Below are positions 43,840 to 52,820 of a DNA stretch of 64,000 bases, piece after piece. The stretch lies in contig NZ_JASBQE010000007.1 of assembly GCF_029960785.1 (NCBI RefSeq), positions 124,001 to 188,000 on the forward strand, written 5' to 3'. Origin of the DNA: Polyangium sp. 15x6 (lineage in GTDB: Bacteria; Myxococcota_A; Polyangia; Polyangiales; Polyangiaceae). The number at the start of each line of letters is the position of its first letter. The first letter of the stretch is position 1. The translations under genes and the position numbers were made by a program. The notes under the pieces were generated by a model, which saw nothing but the letters and a program-made list of their open reading frames with translations, made no database searches and had not been told where the DNA came from.

Positions 43840-46554
43840 CTAGGGCCAGCCGATCGTCATGAACCGGACGCGGCCGGTGCCGCCGATGGCGTCGTCGCCG
43901 AAGAAGAGCGAGGTGCCCTCGCGGCCGGCGAACGAGGGGGAGACGTCCGCGTTGGCGCCGCCCGTGAGCGTCGCGAGGGCCTTGAGCGGTCCAGGAGGCG
44001 CGCCGGGCGAGAGCTCGAACGCGTCGAGGTTCATGCTGTCACGGAGCGCCGAGGTGAGGACGCCGCGGCACTTCGAGGGGCCGCACGCGAGGGCCACGGA
44101 CGTGACCGCGCTTTGCTCCTCGCCGCGCACGAGGCGAGAGCTGCCGGCGAGGGCGCCGCGCTCGTCGAGGATGGCGATGCGCACGCCCGCCTCGGTCTCT
44201 TCGGGCTTTGCGTCATGGGCGGCCTCCTCGATCCACGCGACGACCACGCGATCGCCGGCGAGCGCGATCGTGGGCGAGCGCGAGTGGCCGGGGGACGTGT
44301 AGAGGCGCGTCTCGGGGCCGGCCTTCTGCAGCGTGCGCGTGTCGAGGCGGACGACGTGGATGTCGCCGGCGCCCTCGTCGGGGTTTCCGCGCGCATCCGA
44401 CCACACGAGGAACGTCTCCTTGCCGCGCACCGCGATCTGCACCTCGGTGGAGTCGCCGGGGGCCTCGGTGATGCGTCGGTCCTGGACGACCTTGCGCAGC
44501 GTGCGATCGACGCGCGCGGCGTAGATCTCGGCGTTGCCGTCGCGCGTGTCGACCCACGCGACGATGAAGCCGTCGTCGGTGCTCTTGTCCGGATCCGAGG
44601 GAGGCGCGTAGGCGACGGCGACGTCCGAGACCTCGCTCGGGACGCCGTCCTTGCTCGGCTTGCGCGCGATCGTCGTGAGCGGTTTCTGCGCGAGTTTGTC
44701 GCCCTCGGGGCCGAGCTTGGCGATCTGGACCTGCGCTTCGGTCTTGTCGCGCGCGGCCCAGACGAGCGCGCTTTCTTCGGTTTTACCGCCGGGCGCGGCG
44801 GCGATCGCGACGCCGCCGATCGAGAGCGCGCGGCGGGAGAGGATCTGGGTTTTTCCGGGAACGCCGGCCGCGGAGACGGGCCGCACGCCGACCGTGGCGA
44901 GCGGGTCGTCTTTGCGGGCCGGTTTGCCGCCTGCGCCGTCGCCCGAGCCTTCGATGTAGTAGGTGACCCACGCGGCGAGCGAGCCGCCGGAGGGGCGTTC
45001 CGTCGCGGCCACGCGGGCGAGGTGCTCGCCGTCGTACAGGGCCGTGACGCTGAGCGGGCGCGGCGGGGTGTCGTCGGGATCCCGCGAGGCCGGCGCGCGC
45101 CACGGGCTCTGCCGCACGGGCAAGCCGACCACCGCGAGCGTCGCGGGGGAGCCCTCGTTCGCCGCGAGCGTGGTGCAAGCGCCTGCCTGGCAGGACAAAC
45201 CGCGCGTGAGGTAGGGGATGCCCTCGCTGCTCGCGAAGGCCTCGGCGCGCACGGGCTCGGCGGCGCGGATCTGGAGGTCGGGGCCGAAGCGCACGAACGT
45301 GGGCCAGATCGGCGCGTCCTTGGGCAGCGGGCCCGGTTCGCTCGAGGCGGGCGCGAGCGTGAGCGCGGCGAAGCCGTCGCCGTCGGCGGTGATGTCGGGC
45401 GGGCCGCTCGCGCTGAAGACGAGCGTGGAGCGCTCGGCGCCGAGCTTGCCGTCGGGGTCCATCGTGGCGAGGTGGATGAGGCGTCCTTCGCGCGGCGATC
45501 GCAGGAGATCCTCCCACGCGAGCAGCGCGCGTTTGCCCGGGCCTCCGCCCGAGACGAGCGAGACGAGCGCCTGCTCGCCGACGGGCGCGGTGGCGCGCTT
45601 CGGAGGCGTGACGACGTTGCCGCCGGGCGCGACGGCCGCGACGTACACGCTGGAGTCGATGTTGCGCACGTCGGTCCAGCCGATGAGCGTGCGGTCGCCC
45701 GCGCGGCCCACGAGGATGTCGTTCTGCGCCGTGGCCTCGGGGTTCACGACGACGGGCGCCGAGACCTTCCCGGTGAAATCGACGTCGGCGTAGATCACGC
45801 GGCCGACGCGGCCTTGCTCGGCCTGCTTCTGCGCGCTGCCCGCGCCGGCGACGACGCTCGCGATCGCGGCGCCGCGCTCGGTCGCGACGAGATCCCAGCC
45901 GAGGGCGTCGTGGGCGAGGACGACGGCGGGGGCGGGGTTTTTTCCGGGCGTCACGGGCGCCGCGAGCACGTCGAAGTGGTCCTCGCGAGGCACCTCCCAG
46001 ACGACGAGCGCCGATTTCGGGCCCGCGACGATCTGGACCCAGCTCACCTCGTCGGCGGACTGCGCGATGGTGATGGGCGCGCCGCGCGCGGCGCCCGTGG
46101 CGTCGAGCGAGAGCATCTTCACCCCGGCATTGCTCTTCATGCCCTCGACCCACGCGGCGAGGTAGCCATCGCCGACGGCCTCGACCGTCGCGACGGGTAT
46201 CTCGGCCGCGGCGGGTCCGACGTCGATGGGCTCGGCCGTCCTCGGCTTTCCATCCGGCCCGCAGAGGCGCGTGAGGAGCCGGCCGCGCGCGTCGTAGAAG
46301 ACGAGCATGTCCTCGCCGCGCCGCGCGACGTACGGCGCCGCGTTCTCGTCGTCGAGCCGCGCGATCACGTACGAGGGCAGGAGCGCCGGGCCCGAGATCG
46401 TGGCGGCGGGCTTCGGGTTCGCCGTGGGGCGGAGCATGGTCTTCGGGCGCGAGGTGCGGGACTGCTTCGCAGGCGCGCCGCCGCAGCCCAGCACGAGCGA
46501 CGAGAGAGCCACGAGCGAGAGGGCGAACCGAGCGCGTGCCGTCGAGCTTCGCAT
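43840..46554 (-). CDS. Large surface lipoprotein, predicted beta-propeller-like
   Basis: From ATG 46554 the protein has 904 residues and begins with a clean lipoprotein signal (LSSLVLGCGG). The remainder is a long series of strand-rich repeats with recurring motifs such as DGYLAAWVEG, TLIGWTDVRN, DGFIVAWVDTRDGNAEIYAAR, ETFLVWSDARGNPDE and DRVVVAWIEEA. These are sialidase/beta-propeller-like blades with a W-x-D-x-R pattern. No catalytic residues are assigned. It lies 83 bp downstream of a histidine kinase gene on the same strand. Confidence 0.85.
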   Translation of the reverse strand: MRSSTARARFALSLVALSSLVLGCGGAPAKQSRTSRPKTMLRPTANPKPAATISGPALLPSYVIARLDDENAAPYVARRGEDMLVFYDARGRLLTRLCGPDGKPRTAEPIDVGPAAAEIPVATVEAVGDGYLAAWVEGMKSNAGVKMLSLDATGAARGAPITIAQSADEVSWVQIVAGPKSALVVWEVPREDHFDVLAAPVTPGKNPAPAVVLAHDALGWDLVATERGAAIASVVAGAGSAQKQAEQGRVGRVIYADVDFTGKVSAPVVVNPEATAQNDILVGRAGDRTLIGWTDVRNIDSSVYVAAVAPGGNVVTPPKRATAPVGEQALVSLVSGGGPGKRALLAWEDLLRSPREGRLIHLATMDPDGKLGAERSTLVFSASGPPDITADGDGFAALTLAPASSEPGPLPKDAPIWPTFVRFGPDLQIRAAEPVRAEAFASSEGIPYLTRGLSCQAGACTTLAANEGSPATLAVVGLPVRQSPWRAPASRDPDDTPPRPLSVTALYDGEHLARVAATERPSGGSLAAWVTYYIEGSGDGAGGKPARKDDPLATVGVRPVSAAGVPGKTQILSRRALSIGGVAIAAAPGGKTEESALVWAARDKTEAQVQIAKLGPEGDKLAQKPLTTIARKPSKDGVPSEVSDVAVAYAPPSDPDKSTDDGFIVAWVDTRDGNAEIYAARVDRTLRKVVQDRRITEAPGDSTEVQIAVRGKETFLVWSDARGNPDEGAGDIHVVRLDTRTLQKAGPETRLYTSPGHSRSPTIALAGDRVVVAWIEEAAHDAKPEETEAGVRIAILDERGALAGSSRLVRGEEQSAVTSVALACGPSKCRGVLTSALRDSMNLDAFELSPGAPPGPLKALATLTGGANADVSPSFAGREGTSLFFGDDAIGGTGRVRFMTIGWP

Positions 46555-46637
46555 GGTCGGACCATGCCAGAGCCGATCGATGCAGGCCAGCGCCGAAGGC
46601 CCGCTTTTCGGACCTCGAGGGGAATGACTCGGAGGGG

Positions 46638-48374
46638 CTACGCGCTCTTGTCGGGGCCGCGAAGCGTGGTCTCGACGGCCGGCGGTTTGTCGAGCAGCGG
46701 AGGGCCGGACACCGGGAGCCACACCTCGAAGACCGCGCCGCCCTTCTTCGCCTCGCGGTACGTGATTTCTCCGCCGTGCTCGAACACGATGCGCTGGACG
46801 ATCGCGAGGCCGAGGCCGGTCCCCTTCTCCTTCGTCGTCGCGTACGCCTCGAAGAGCCGCGGCACCATCTCCGCAGGTACGCCCGGGCCGTTGTCGCGCA
46901 CGACGATGCGGACCTTGTTGTCCGGTTGCGGCCCGATCGTCACGAGCACACGCGGATCGGGACGCACGGCGCTCGCCGCGTCGAGGCCGTTCTGGATCAG
47001 GTTGGTCAAGACCTGCACCATCTGATCCCGATCGGCCATCACCTGCGGGATCGGCTCGGACGAAAGGTCGACCCGCCGCGTCCCCGTGCGCTCGACGCCT
47101 TCGCCCGCCGAGGCGTGCAGCGTGACCACGCCCTTCGCCACGGAGACGAGATCGATCGGCGCGGGGTTCGGCGGGGGCAGACGCGCGAAGCGGGTGAACT
47201 CGGTGACGATGTTCGCGATCCGGTGGACCTCTTGCAGGACCGTGACCGTCGCCTCCTCGAAGTACTCGTCGAAGGCGGGATCTTCACGAGCGCGGAGCCT
47301 GCGGAGCGTCTCGACGGCGGCGCGGATCGGGGCGAGCGGGTTCTTGATCTCGTGCGCGATTTGCCGCGCGACCTCGCGTTGCGCGGCGATGCGCTCCGTC
47401 GCGGCGAGGCGCCTGCGGATCGCCGCGAGCTCGGCGATCGTGCGGTTCCAGGCGTCGGCGAGGTCCGAGAGCTCGCGGCCCCCGCGCCCCTTCACCGTGC
47501 GCGGCGCGCCGGCCACGACCTCGCGCGTCTCGCGGGCGAGCTCGACGAGCGGGCGCGAGAGGCTTCGCGCGAGGACGAACGCGATCGCGAGGCCGAGGAC
47601 GAGCGCGACGGAGCCGGCGAAGAGCATCGCGCGATCGAGCTTCGCGAGCGCGCCGTGGAGTTTTTCGCGCGCGGCGATTGCCACGACGCGCAGGCCCGGG
47701 ACCTCGGCGACGTCGATCGGACGGACGACGGCATCGCCCGCCATCTTCGCGCGATCCGGCCCTTCGACGCGCAGCTCGACGCCGTGCGAGGCGCCGATGC
47801 GCTCGAGGATCTTGCCGACGCGGCGCGCGCCGACGAGCCCGACCTCGACGCCGCCGCCCGAGCGCGCGCAGTGCACTTCGAGCGAGGCCTCACCGCCCTT
47901 CGGATCGGGCCGGAGCCGCGGCGCGCCGCCCGCCGGCGATCGCAGGAGCTTCGCGAGCTCGGGGGCCTTCGTGCCCGTCAGCGAGACGTCCGAGGCGGCC
48001 AGGATCAGGCCCTTGTCCGTGACGAGCACGAGGTCGTCGAGCCCGAGCGCGCGCGCTTGATCCGGAACGAAATGCCGCATCGAGATGCGCGCATCCGACT
48101 CGAGCGCGGACGCGTCCCCGCGCGCGCGTTCGAGCAAGAGGTGCGCTTTGTCCACGAACGTATCGTGCGCGCAGAGCGGCCCGAGCAAGCCTTCGAGCGC
48201 GCGCGCCTCCCGCGCGAGCTCGCGACGAACGCCCAGCGCGGCGGCCTCGATCCGGTCCTCGAAATCGCTCTCGATGATCTGACGCGAGGCGTCGCGCAGC
48301 GACAGACCCACGAGCGCCGCGGCGAAGATGGCGACGAGGCCGAAGGCGAGGAGCAGCCGGGCAGCGAGGGTCAC
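46638..48374 (-). CDS. Sensor histidine kinase, NtrY-like
   Basis: The 578-residue protein has an N-terminal membrane helix (about 5-25), a roughly 220-residue extracytoplasmic sensor domain, a second membrane helix near 248-268, a HAMP-type linker and the H-box AHEIKNPLAPI with phospho-acceptor H341. The ATPase region follows, with NLIQNGLDA, VVRDNGPGVP and KGTGLGLAIV. The phosphorylated histidine kinase type and HEIKNPL sequence match the NtrY group. No response-regulator gene is adjacent, so its partner is elsewhere. The lipoprotein gene downstream may be co-transcribed. Confidence 0.93.
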   Translation of the reverse strand: MTLAARLLLAFGLVAIFAAALVGLSLRDASRQIIESDFEDRIEAAALGVRRELAREARALEGLLGPLCAHDTFVDKAHLLLERARGDASALESDARISMRHFVPDQARALGLDDLVLVTDKGLILAASDVSLTGTKAPELAKLLRSPAGGAPRLRPDPKGGEASLEVHCARSGGGVEVGLVGARRVGKILERIGASHGVELRVEGPDRAKMAGDAVVRPIDVAEVPGLRVVAIAAREKLHGALAKLDRAMLFAGSVALVLGLAIAFVLARSLSRPLVELARETREVVAGAPRTVKGRGGRELSDLADAWNRTIAELAAIRRRLAATERIAAQREVARQIAHEIKNPLAPIRAAVETLRRLRAREDPAFDEYFEEATVTVLQEVHRIANIVTEFTRFARLPPPNPAPIDLVSVAKGVVTLHASAGEGVERTGTRRVDLSSEPIPQVMADRDQMVQVLTNLIQNGLDAASAVRPDPRVLVTIGPQPDNKVRIVVRDNGPGVPAEMVPRLFEAYATTKEKGTGLGLAIVQRIVFEHGGEITYREAKKGGAVFEVWLPVSGPPLLDKPPAVETTLRGPDKSA

Positions 48375-48555
48375 GGGCGACGAGGCGTTGAAAGGGCCCG
48401 CATCATAGGCGCACGGGCGCCCTCGCGCCGCAACGTCCCTCGCGGGAGCGCCTTCGCGCGGCCGAAAAATTCTCCACCCACGCCGTAGGGTGCCCCGGCT
48501 CGCCGACGTTCACGGAGTTCGAGGTTCCGAACACCAGCGCATGGAGGGCTCTTCC

Positions 48556-48783
48556 ATGAGGAGATTCATCGGCTTGCTGCTTCTTTCCGGGATGCTTGTG
48601 GGTTGCGGCACGTTCATCGGCTCGAACGACAGTGCCCCGACACGCAGACCTCCGCATCGTCGCGGATACGACAAGCCCTTCGGGACGTCGCCGGACTACA
48701 GCACGCCGGCGAAAAACCGTGAGGGGGAGGGGGATTCTCGGCGGACGGGCGGCGAGGGGGCCGGGGGACGGGGCGGGTCCTAG
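48556..48783 (+). CDS. Small lipoprotein
   Basis: The 75-residue product begins MRRFIGLLLLSGMLVGCG, a typical lipoprotein signal. It is followed by a short, basic and glycine-rich low-complexity tail. ATG 48556 is preferred over ATG 48541 because GGAGGG (48543-48548) is ideally placed 7 bp before it. Function unknown. The C-terminal GGEGAGGRGGS is probably disordered. Confidence 0.75.
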   Translation: MRRFIGLLLLSGMLVGCGTFIGSNDSAPTRRPPHRRGYDKPFGTSPDYSTPAKNREGEGDSRRTGGEGAGGRGGS

Positions 48784-48927
48784 GCCTCGATCGCGAGGAA
48801 ATGATCCCTCTCCTTGCACCCGAGGCCCCGGCGCTCTTAACCTCGGCGAGCGTTCGCGTGTCGGCTCGCGCCTGCCCCTCGGCCGGAGCGTCGTCCGACC
48901 CGCGCCACCCGCACGCCGCGTCAGACC

Positions 48928-51282
48928 ATGAACTCAAGGCAGCTCGGCCCCCCCGCCGTCGTCCTCGTCGCCGCCGTCCTCTTCGGCATCGGAACCAAGT
49001 CCTTCCTCAAGGACTTCACGTCCGAGCTCTTCTACCTGATAGGCCTCTGCGCCGCGGTCGCGATGTTCGTCGCCAGCGCGTCCCAGGGCGCGAACGTCAA
49101 GCTCGGCGGGCTCGTCGACGCGCTGAAAGCCGCAGCCCGCGGCAAGAAGCCGGCGCTGCCCGAAGGCGTGACCGGAGAGCTCGCGGACGTCTACGAGGAG
49201 ATCCAGCGTCTCTCGAAGAAGACCGCGGAGCTCAACGAAGAGGTCGCGAAGCTCGAGCAGAACGCAGGCACGAGCAGCGTGAACGTCGACGAGGTGATCG
49301 AAGCCCTCGGTCGCGCCGCGTCCGGCGAGCGCGTGCGCGCTCCGGCCGGCGCGAAGCCCGACATGGCGCGCATCTACGCGGAGCTCTCGGGCGTCGCCGA
49401 GGTGGTCCGCGACGCGACGAAGGATGCGGACAAGAAGGTCCAGTTCGCCGAGGAGCGCGCGAACGCCGCGGAGCAACGCGCCGGCAGCGCCGAGCAGCGG
49501 CTCCAGTCGCTCGAGGCGCGGATCTCGGGCGCCGAGTCGCGCGCGATCGCCGCGGAGCAAGGGCTCGCCGCCGCCGAGCAGCGCGTGCAGACCGCCGAGC
49601 AGCGCGAGGTCCAGCGCCGCAGCGAGCTCACCGAGACGCTGGCGAACGTCGAGGCCGACGTCATCGACGCGGTCCAGCGCGTCGCCGAGGGCGAGCGTGT
49701 TCGTCCCCCGCCCGGCGCGAAGCCGGAGGTGGCCCGCATCTTCATGGAGCTCGCGTCGATCGGCGACCGCCTCACCCAGGCCGAGCAGCGCGAGCAGAAG
49801 CGCCGCGCCGAGCTCGCCGAGGCGATGCAGATCCTCGAGGGCGAGATCGTCAACGCCGTGCAGCGCGCCGGCGAGGGCGAGCGTGTCCGCGCGCCCGTGG
49901 GCGCGAAGCCCGAGGTCGCGCGGATCTACATGGAGCTCGCGTCGATCGGCGAGCGCCTCGCGGGCTCGGAGCAGCGCGAGCAGAAGCGGCGCGCGGAGCT
50001 CGGCGAGGCCCTCGGCGTCATCGACGAGTACCTGCCGCGGCTCGGCGACGGCCTCGGCACCGTCCTCTCCTCGGCCGAGCAGGCGACGGCGCACGCGCGC
50101 GACATCAACGCCTCGCTGTCGACCTTCTCGCAGTCGATCGAGATGCTCGCGACGAGCGCGGAGGAATCCTCGTCGAGCATCCTCGAGATGACGGCGACGA
50201 GCGACGAGGTCGCCGAGAACGTCGGTGAGCTCGCGGCGAGCGTGCGCGAGACGGTCTCCTCGATCGAGGAGATGGCCTACTCGATCCGCGAGGTCGCGAA
50301 GAACGTCGACGGCCTGTCGCTGACGGCGGAAGAGACGAGCTCCTCGATGAACCAGATGGACGTGTCCATCGACCAGGTTCAGTCGAACGCGAACGAGACG
50401 GCGCGTCTGTCCGAGGAGGTCGCCATGGACGCCGAGAAGGGCGCCGAGGCGATCCTGAAGACGATCAGCGAGATCTACCGCATCAAGGAGTCGAGCCAGG
50501 AGGCCGTGAGCGTCATCTCGAACCTCGGCTTCCGCATCGAGGCGATCGGCCAGATCCTCGCCGTCATCGACGACGTCGCCGAGCAGACGAACCTGCTCGC
50601 GCTGAACGCCGCCATCCTCTCGGCGCAGGCCGGCGAGCACGGCAAGGGTTTCGCCGTCGTCGCCGACGAGATCAAAGAGCTCGCCGATCGCGCGGGCGGC
50701 AGCACCAAGGAGATCGCGGACCTCATCAAGACGATCCAGGCCGAGTCGAAGAACGCGATCGCCGCCGTCGAGCGCGGCGCGCACAACGTCGACCGCGGCG
50801 TGGAGGTCTCGAACGAGGCCGAGCGCGCGCTGAAGAAGATCCTCGACAGCTCGCAGAAGAGCACGAACATGGTGCGCGCGATCGCGCGCGCCACGGTCGA
50901 GCAGGCCAAGGGCTCGAAGCAGGTCACCGACGCGATCGGCCGCATCGCCGAGACCGTGCAGCAGATCGCCGCGGCCACGGCCGAGCAGGCGCGCGGCTCG
51001 GAGCTCATCATGAAGAGCGCCGAGAAGATGCGCACGATCACACAGCACGTGGAGCGCTCGAGCCAGGAGCAGGCCCGCGGCGGTCGTCAGATGACGAGCT
51101 CGATCGAGCAGATCTCCGCGATGGTCAACAACCTGAACGCCTCGCAGCGCAACCAGAACCGCGGCTTCGAGCAGCTCCTCGACGCCTCCAAGAAGATCGA
51201 GGAGGCGGCGCGCATTCAGGAGCAGACGATGCGCCAGCTCGGCAACGCCGTGGAGCGCGTGCGCCGGAGCATCGGCGCCTAG
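48928..51282 (+). CDS. Methyl-accepting chemotaxis-like protein with repeated HAMP-like modules
   Basis: This 784-residue protein has two membrane helices near the N-terminus (about 8-23 and 33-50) with almost no periplasmic loop, so there is no external sensor. Residues about 60-370 carry repeated segments of the form GERVRxPxGAKPExARIxxELAS, alternating with long coiled coils rich in AEQR. The C-terminal half is an MCP signalling domain with the hairpin-tip sequence [20 protein letters not shown] and [15 protein letters not shown] (A-I-L-S in place of the usual A-I-E-A). Signals probably come from inside the cell or the membrane. A double-FHA gene follows 46 bp later. Confidence 0.92.
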   Translation: MNSRQLGPPAVVLVAAVLFGIGTKSFLKDFTSELFYLIGLCAAVAMFVASASQGANVKLGGLVDALKAAARGKKPALPEGVTGELADVYEEIQRLSKKTAELNEEVAKLEQNAGTSSVNVDEVIEALGRAASGERVRAPAGAKPDMARIYAELSGVAEVVRDATKDADKKVQFAEERANAAEQRAGSAEQRLQSLEARISGAESRAIAAEQGLAAAEQRVQTAEQREVQRRSELTETLANVEADVIDAVQRVAEGERVRPPPGAKPEVARIFMELASIGDRLTQAEQREQKRRAELAEAMQILEGEIVNAVQRAGEGERVRAPVGAKPEVARIYMELASIGERLAGSEQREQKRRAELGEALGVIDEYLPRLGDGLGTVLSSAEQATAHARDINASLSTFSQSIEMLATSAEESSSSILEMTATSDEVAENVGELAASVRETVSSIEEMAYSIREVAKNVDGLSLTAEETSSSMNQMDVSIDQVQSNANETARLSEEVAMDAEKGAEAILKTISEIYRIKESSQEAVSVISNLGFRIEAIGQILAVIDDVAEQTNLLALNAAILSAQAGEHGKGFAVVADEIKELADRAGGSTKEIADLIKTIQAESKNAIAAVERGAHNVDRGVEVSNEAERALKKILDSSQKSTNMVRAIARATVEQAKGSKQVTDAIGRIAETVQQIAAATAEQARGSELIMKSAEKMRTITQHVERSSQEQARGGRQMTSSIEQISAMVNNLNASQRNQNRGFEQLLDASKKIEEAARIQEQTMRQLGNAVERVRRSIGA
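49318..49960. repeat. In-frame repeats encoding HAMP-like modules
   Basis: Three related blocks begin near 49318, 49687 and 49873. The last two are 186 bp (62 codons) apart and highly similar at DNA level (shared words GAGGGCGAGCGTGT and GGCGCGAAGCC). A weaker copy lies near residues 55-90. This is likely internal duplication within the chemoreceptor-like gene. Confidence 0.8.
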
Positions 51283-51328
51283 CGGCACGCGCGGCAGACC
51301 CTCCTGCCGCGCGTTCGCCCGAGGTTTC

Positions 51329-52297
51329 ATGGCAGTCACGATCACGGTGCGGACGGGGGAAACGAGCGAGGAACTCTCGCTCACCTTCGACATGCCGCGC
51401 GTGTTCATCGGCCGCGGCGAGGGCGCAGACCTCCGCCTCCCCGACCCCAGCGTCAGCCTCCGTCACGCCTCGATCCGGCAACGCGGCCACGAGTACGTCA
51501 TCGTCGACGAAGGCAGCACGAACGGCACGGCCCTCGGCTCCGTGCTCCTGCCGCCGCAATCGCCCCGCGTCCTCCGATCCGGAGAGCTCTTTCGCCTCGG
51601 CCGCGTGTGGCTCGAAGTGAAGATCGATCCGCTCGCGACCGCGCGCGCGACGCCCGCGACGACGAAGGCCTTGGCGCTCGATCTCGTCACGCGTGGGCTC
51701 GCCGCGCAGGGCGAGGACGCGGGCCCGAGGCTCGTCGTCGTCTCGGGGCCCGACGAAGGCAAGTCGCTCGCGCTCACGGACGCGGGCAGGCGCTACGTGC
51801 TCGGCCGCGCGCGCGAGGTCGACCTCCCGCTCGACGATCCGGAGACCGCGTTCCGGCACGTCGAGGTGGGCCTCAAGGGCGAACACCTGCTCGTGCGGGA
51901 CCTCGGCTCGAAGGCGGCGCTGCTCGAAGGCTCACCGCTCGGCGCGACGGACGTCGCTTGGCGTAGCGGACAAACCCTCGCGATGGGCCGCAACGTCGTC
52001 GTGTTCGTGTATCTCGCGGCCGAGGCGCTCGCGGAGCTGTCGCGGTGCGCGGACGAGCCGATGCGCCCCGAGGACGCGCCGCCGCCGCCCGTCGCGGAGG
52101 ACGAGACGCCTTCCGCGGCTGCCGCGCCCGAGCCCACGCCTTCCCCGGAGGACGCCTCGCGCCCGCTTCGGCCACAGGGAGCTGCCACGCCGGCGCCCGA
52201 GTCTGGCTGGAGCCTCACCGACGGTGTGGTGCTCGTCTTTGCCGCCTTCGTCCTCGTGCTGAGCGTCGTCGGGTTCTTCTGGTTGATCAGGCGTTAG
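51329..52297 (+). CDS. Double FHA-domain membrane protein
   Basis: The 322-residue protein has a first FHA domain at about 22-95 with the phosphothreonine-binding signature (VFIGRGEGADLRLPD, SLRHASIRQ, DEGSTNGT). A second, more divergent FHA-like domain lies at about 135-225 (YVLGRAREVDLPLDD, AFRHVEV). A Pro/Ala/Glu-rich linker leads to one C-terminal membrane helix near 298-318. It should read phospho-Thr marks set by the Ser/Thr kinases that are abundant here. It follows the chemoreceptor-like gene by 46 bp. Confidence 0.92.
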   Translation: MAVTITVRTGETSEELSLTFDMPRVFIGRGEGADLRLPDPSVSLRHASIRQRGHEYVIVDEGSTNGTALGSVLLPPQSPRVLRSGELFRLGRVWLEVKIDPLATARATPATTKALALDLVTRGLAAQGEDAGPRLVVVSGPDEGKSLALTDAGRRYVLGRAREVDLPLDDPETAFRHVEVGLKGEHLLVRDLGSKAALLEGSPLGATDVAWRSGQTLAMGRNVVVFVYLAAEALAELSRCADEPMRPEDAPPPPVAEDETPSAAAAPEPTPSPEDASRPLRPQGAATPAPESGWSLTDGVVLVFAAFVLVLSVVGFFWLIRR

Positions 52298-52328
52298 GCG
52301 CTTGACGCCGCGTCTCCGTCCGGGCCCG

Positions 52329-52820
52329 ATGAAATCGAGCGGCCGGACGGAGGTTTGGATGCGAGCGGTGTGGATGAGCCCGAGCGAGCGCGTATGCAGC
52401 CCCGAGGAGCTGCGGGCCGAGGGGATCCTCGCAGAGGCCTTCGATCCAGGGTCGATGCAGCCGCTCGTCGATCGCATCTGCGCCGAGCGTGGTTTCACCA
52501 AGCAGGATGACATCCGGCTCAGCGTGGCGAACCCGCGCGACGAGGCGACCATTGCGCGCGAGATCGACGAGCATCTCCACCTCATCGCCGAGGTGCGGCT
52601 CTTCCTCGAAGGCGAAGGCGTCTACGACGTCCGCGCGGCGGACGAGCGCTGGGTGCGGATCTGGGTCGGTCCGGGCGATGCGCTCGTGATCCCGGAGAAG
52701 CGTTATCACCGCTTCCTGCCGAGCGCGCAGATGTCGCTCCGCTACCTGCAGCCGTACGCGGAGCGCGGGGGCCTCTCGCCGCTTTATCGCGCGTCGAGCG
52801 AGGATACCCGCGCCGGCTAG
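52329..52820 (+). CDS. mtnD: Acireductone dioxygenase (methionine salvage)
   Basis: The cupin-fold product has the metal-ligand pattern H82-x-H84-x3-E88 (EHLHLIAEVRLF) and H127 (KRYHRFLP); the 39-residue spacing from Glu to the last His is as in known acireductone dioxygenases. It oxidises acireductone to the methionine precursor keto acid and formate (iron form). ATG 52329 gives 163 residues; TTG 52302 or ATG 52359 are alternatives. Its stop shares the tetranucleotide CTAG with the stop of the convergent rnr gene. No other mtn gene is nearby. Confidence 0.87.
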   Translation: MKSSGRTEVWMRAVWMSPSERVCSPEELRAEGILAEAFDPGSMQPLVDRICAERGFTKQDDIRLSVANPRDEATIAREIDEHLHLIAEVRLFLEGEGVYDVRAADERWVRIWVGPGDALVIPEKRYHRFLPSAQMSLRYLQPYAERGGLSPLYRASSEDTRAG

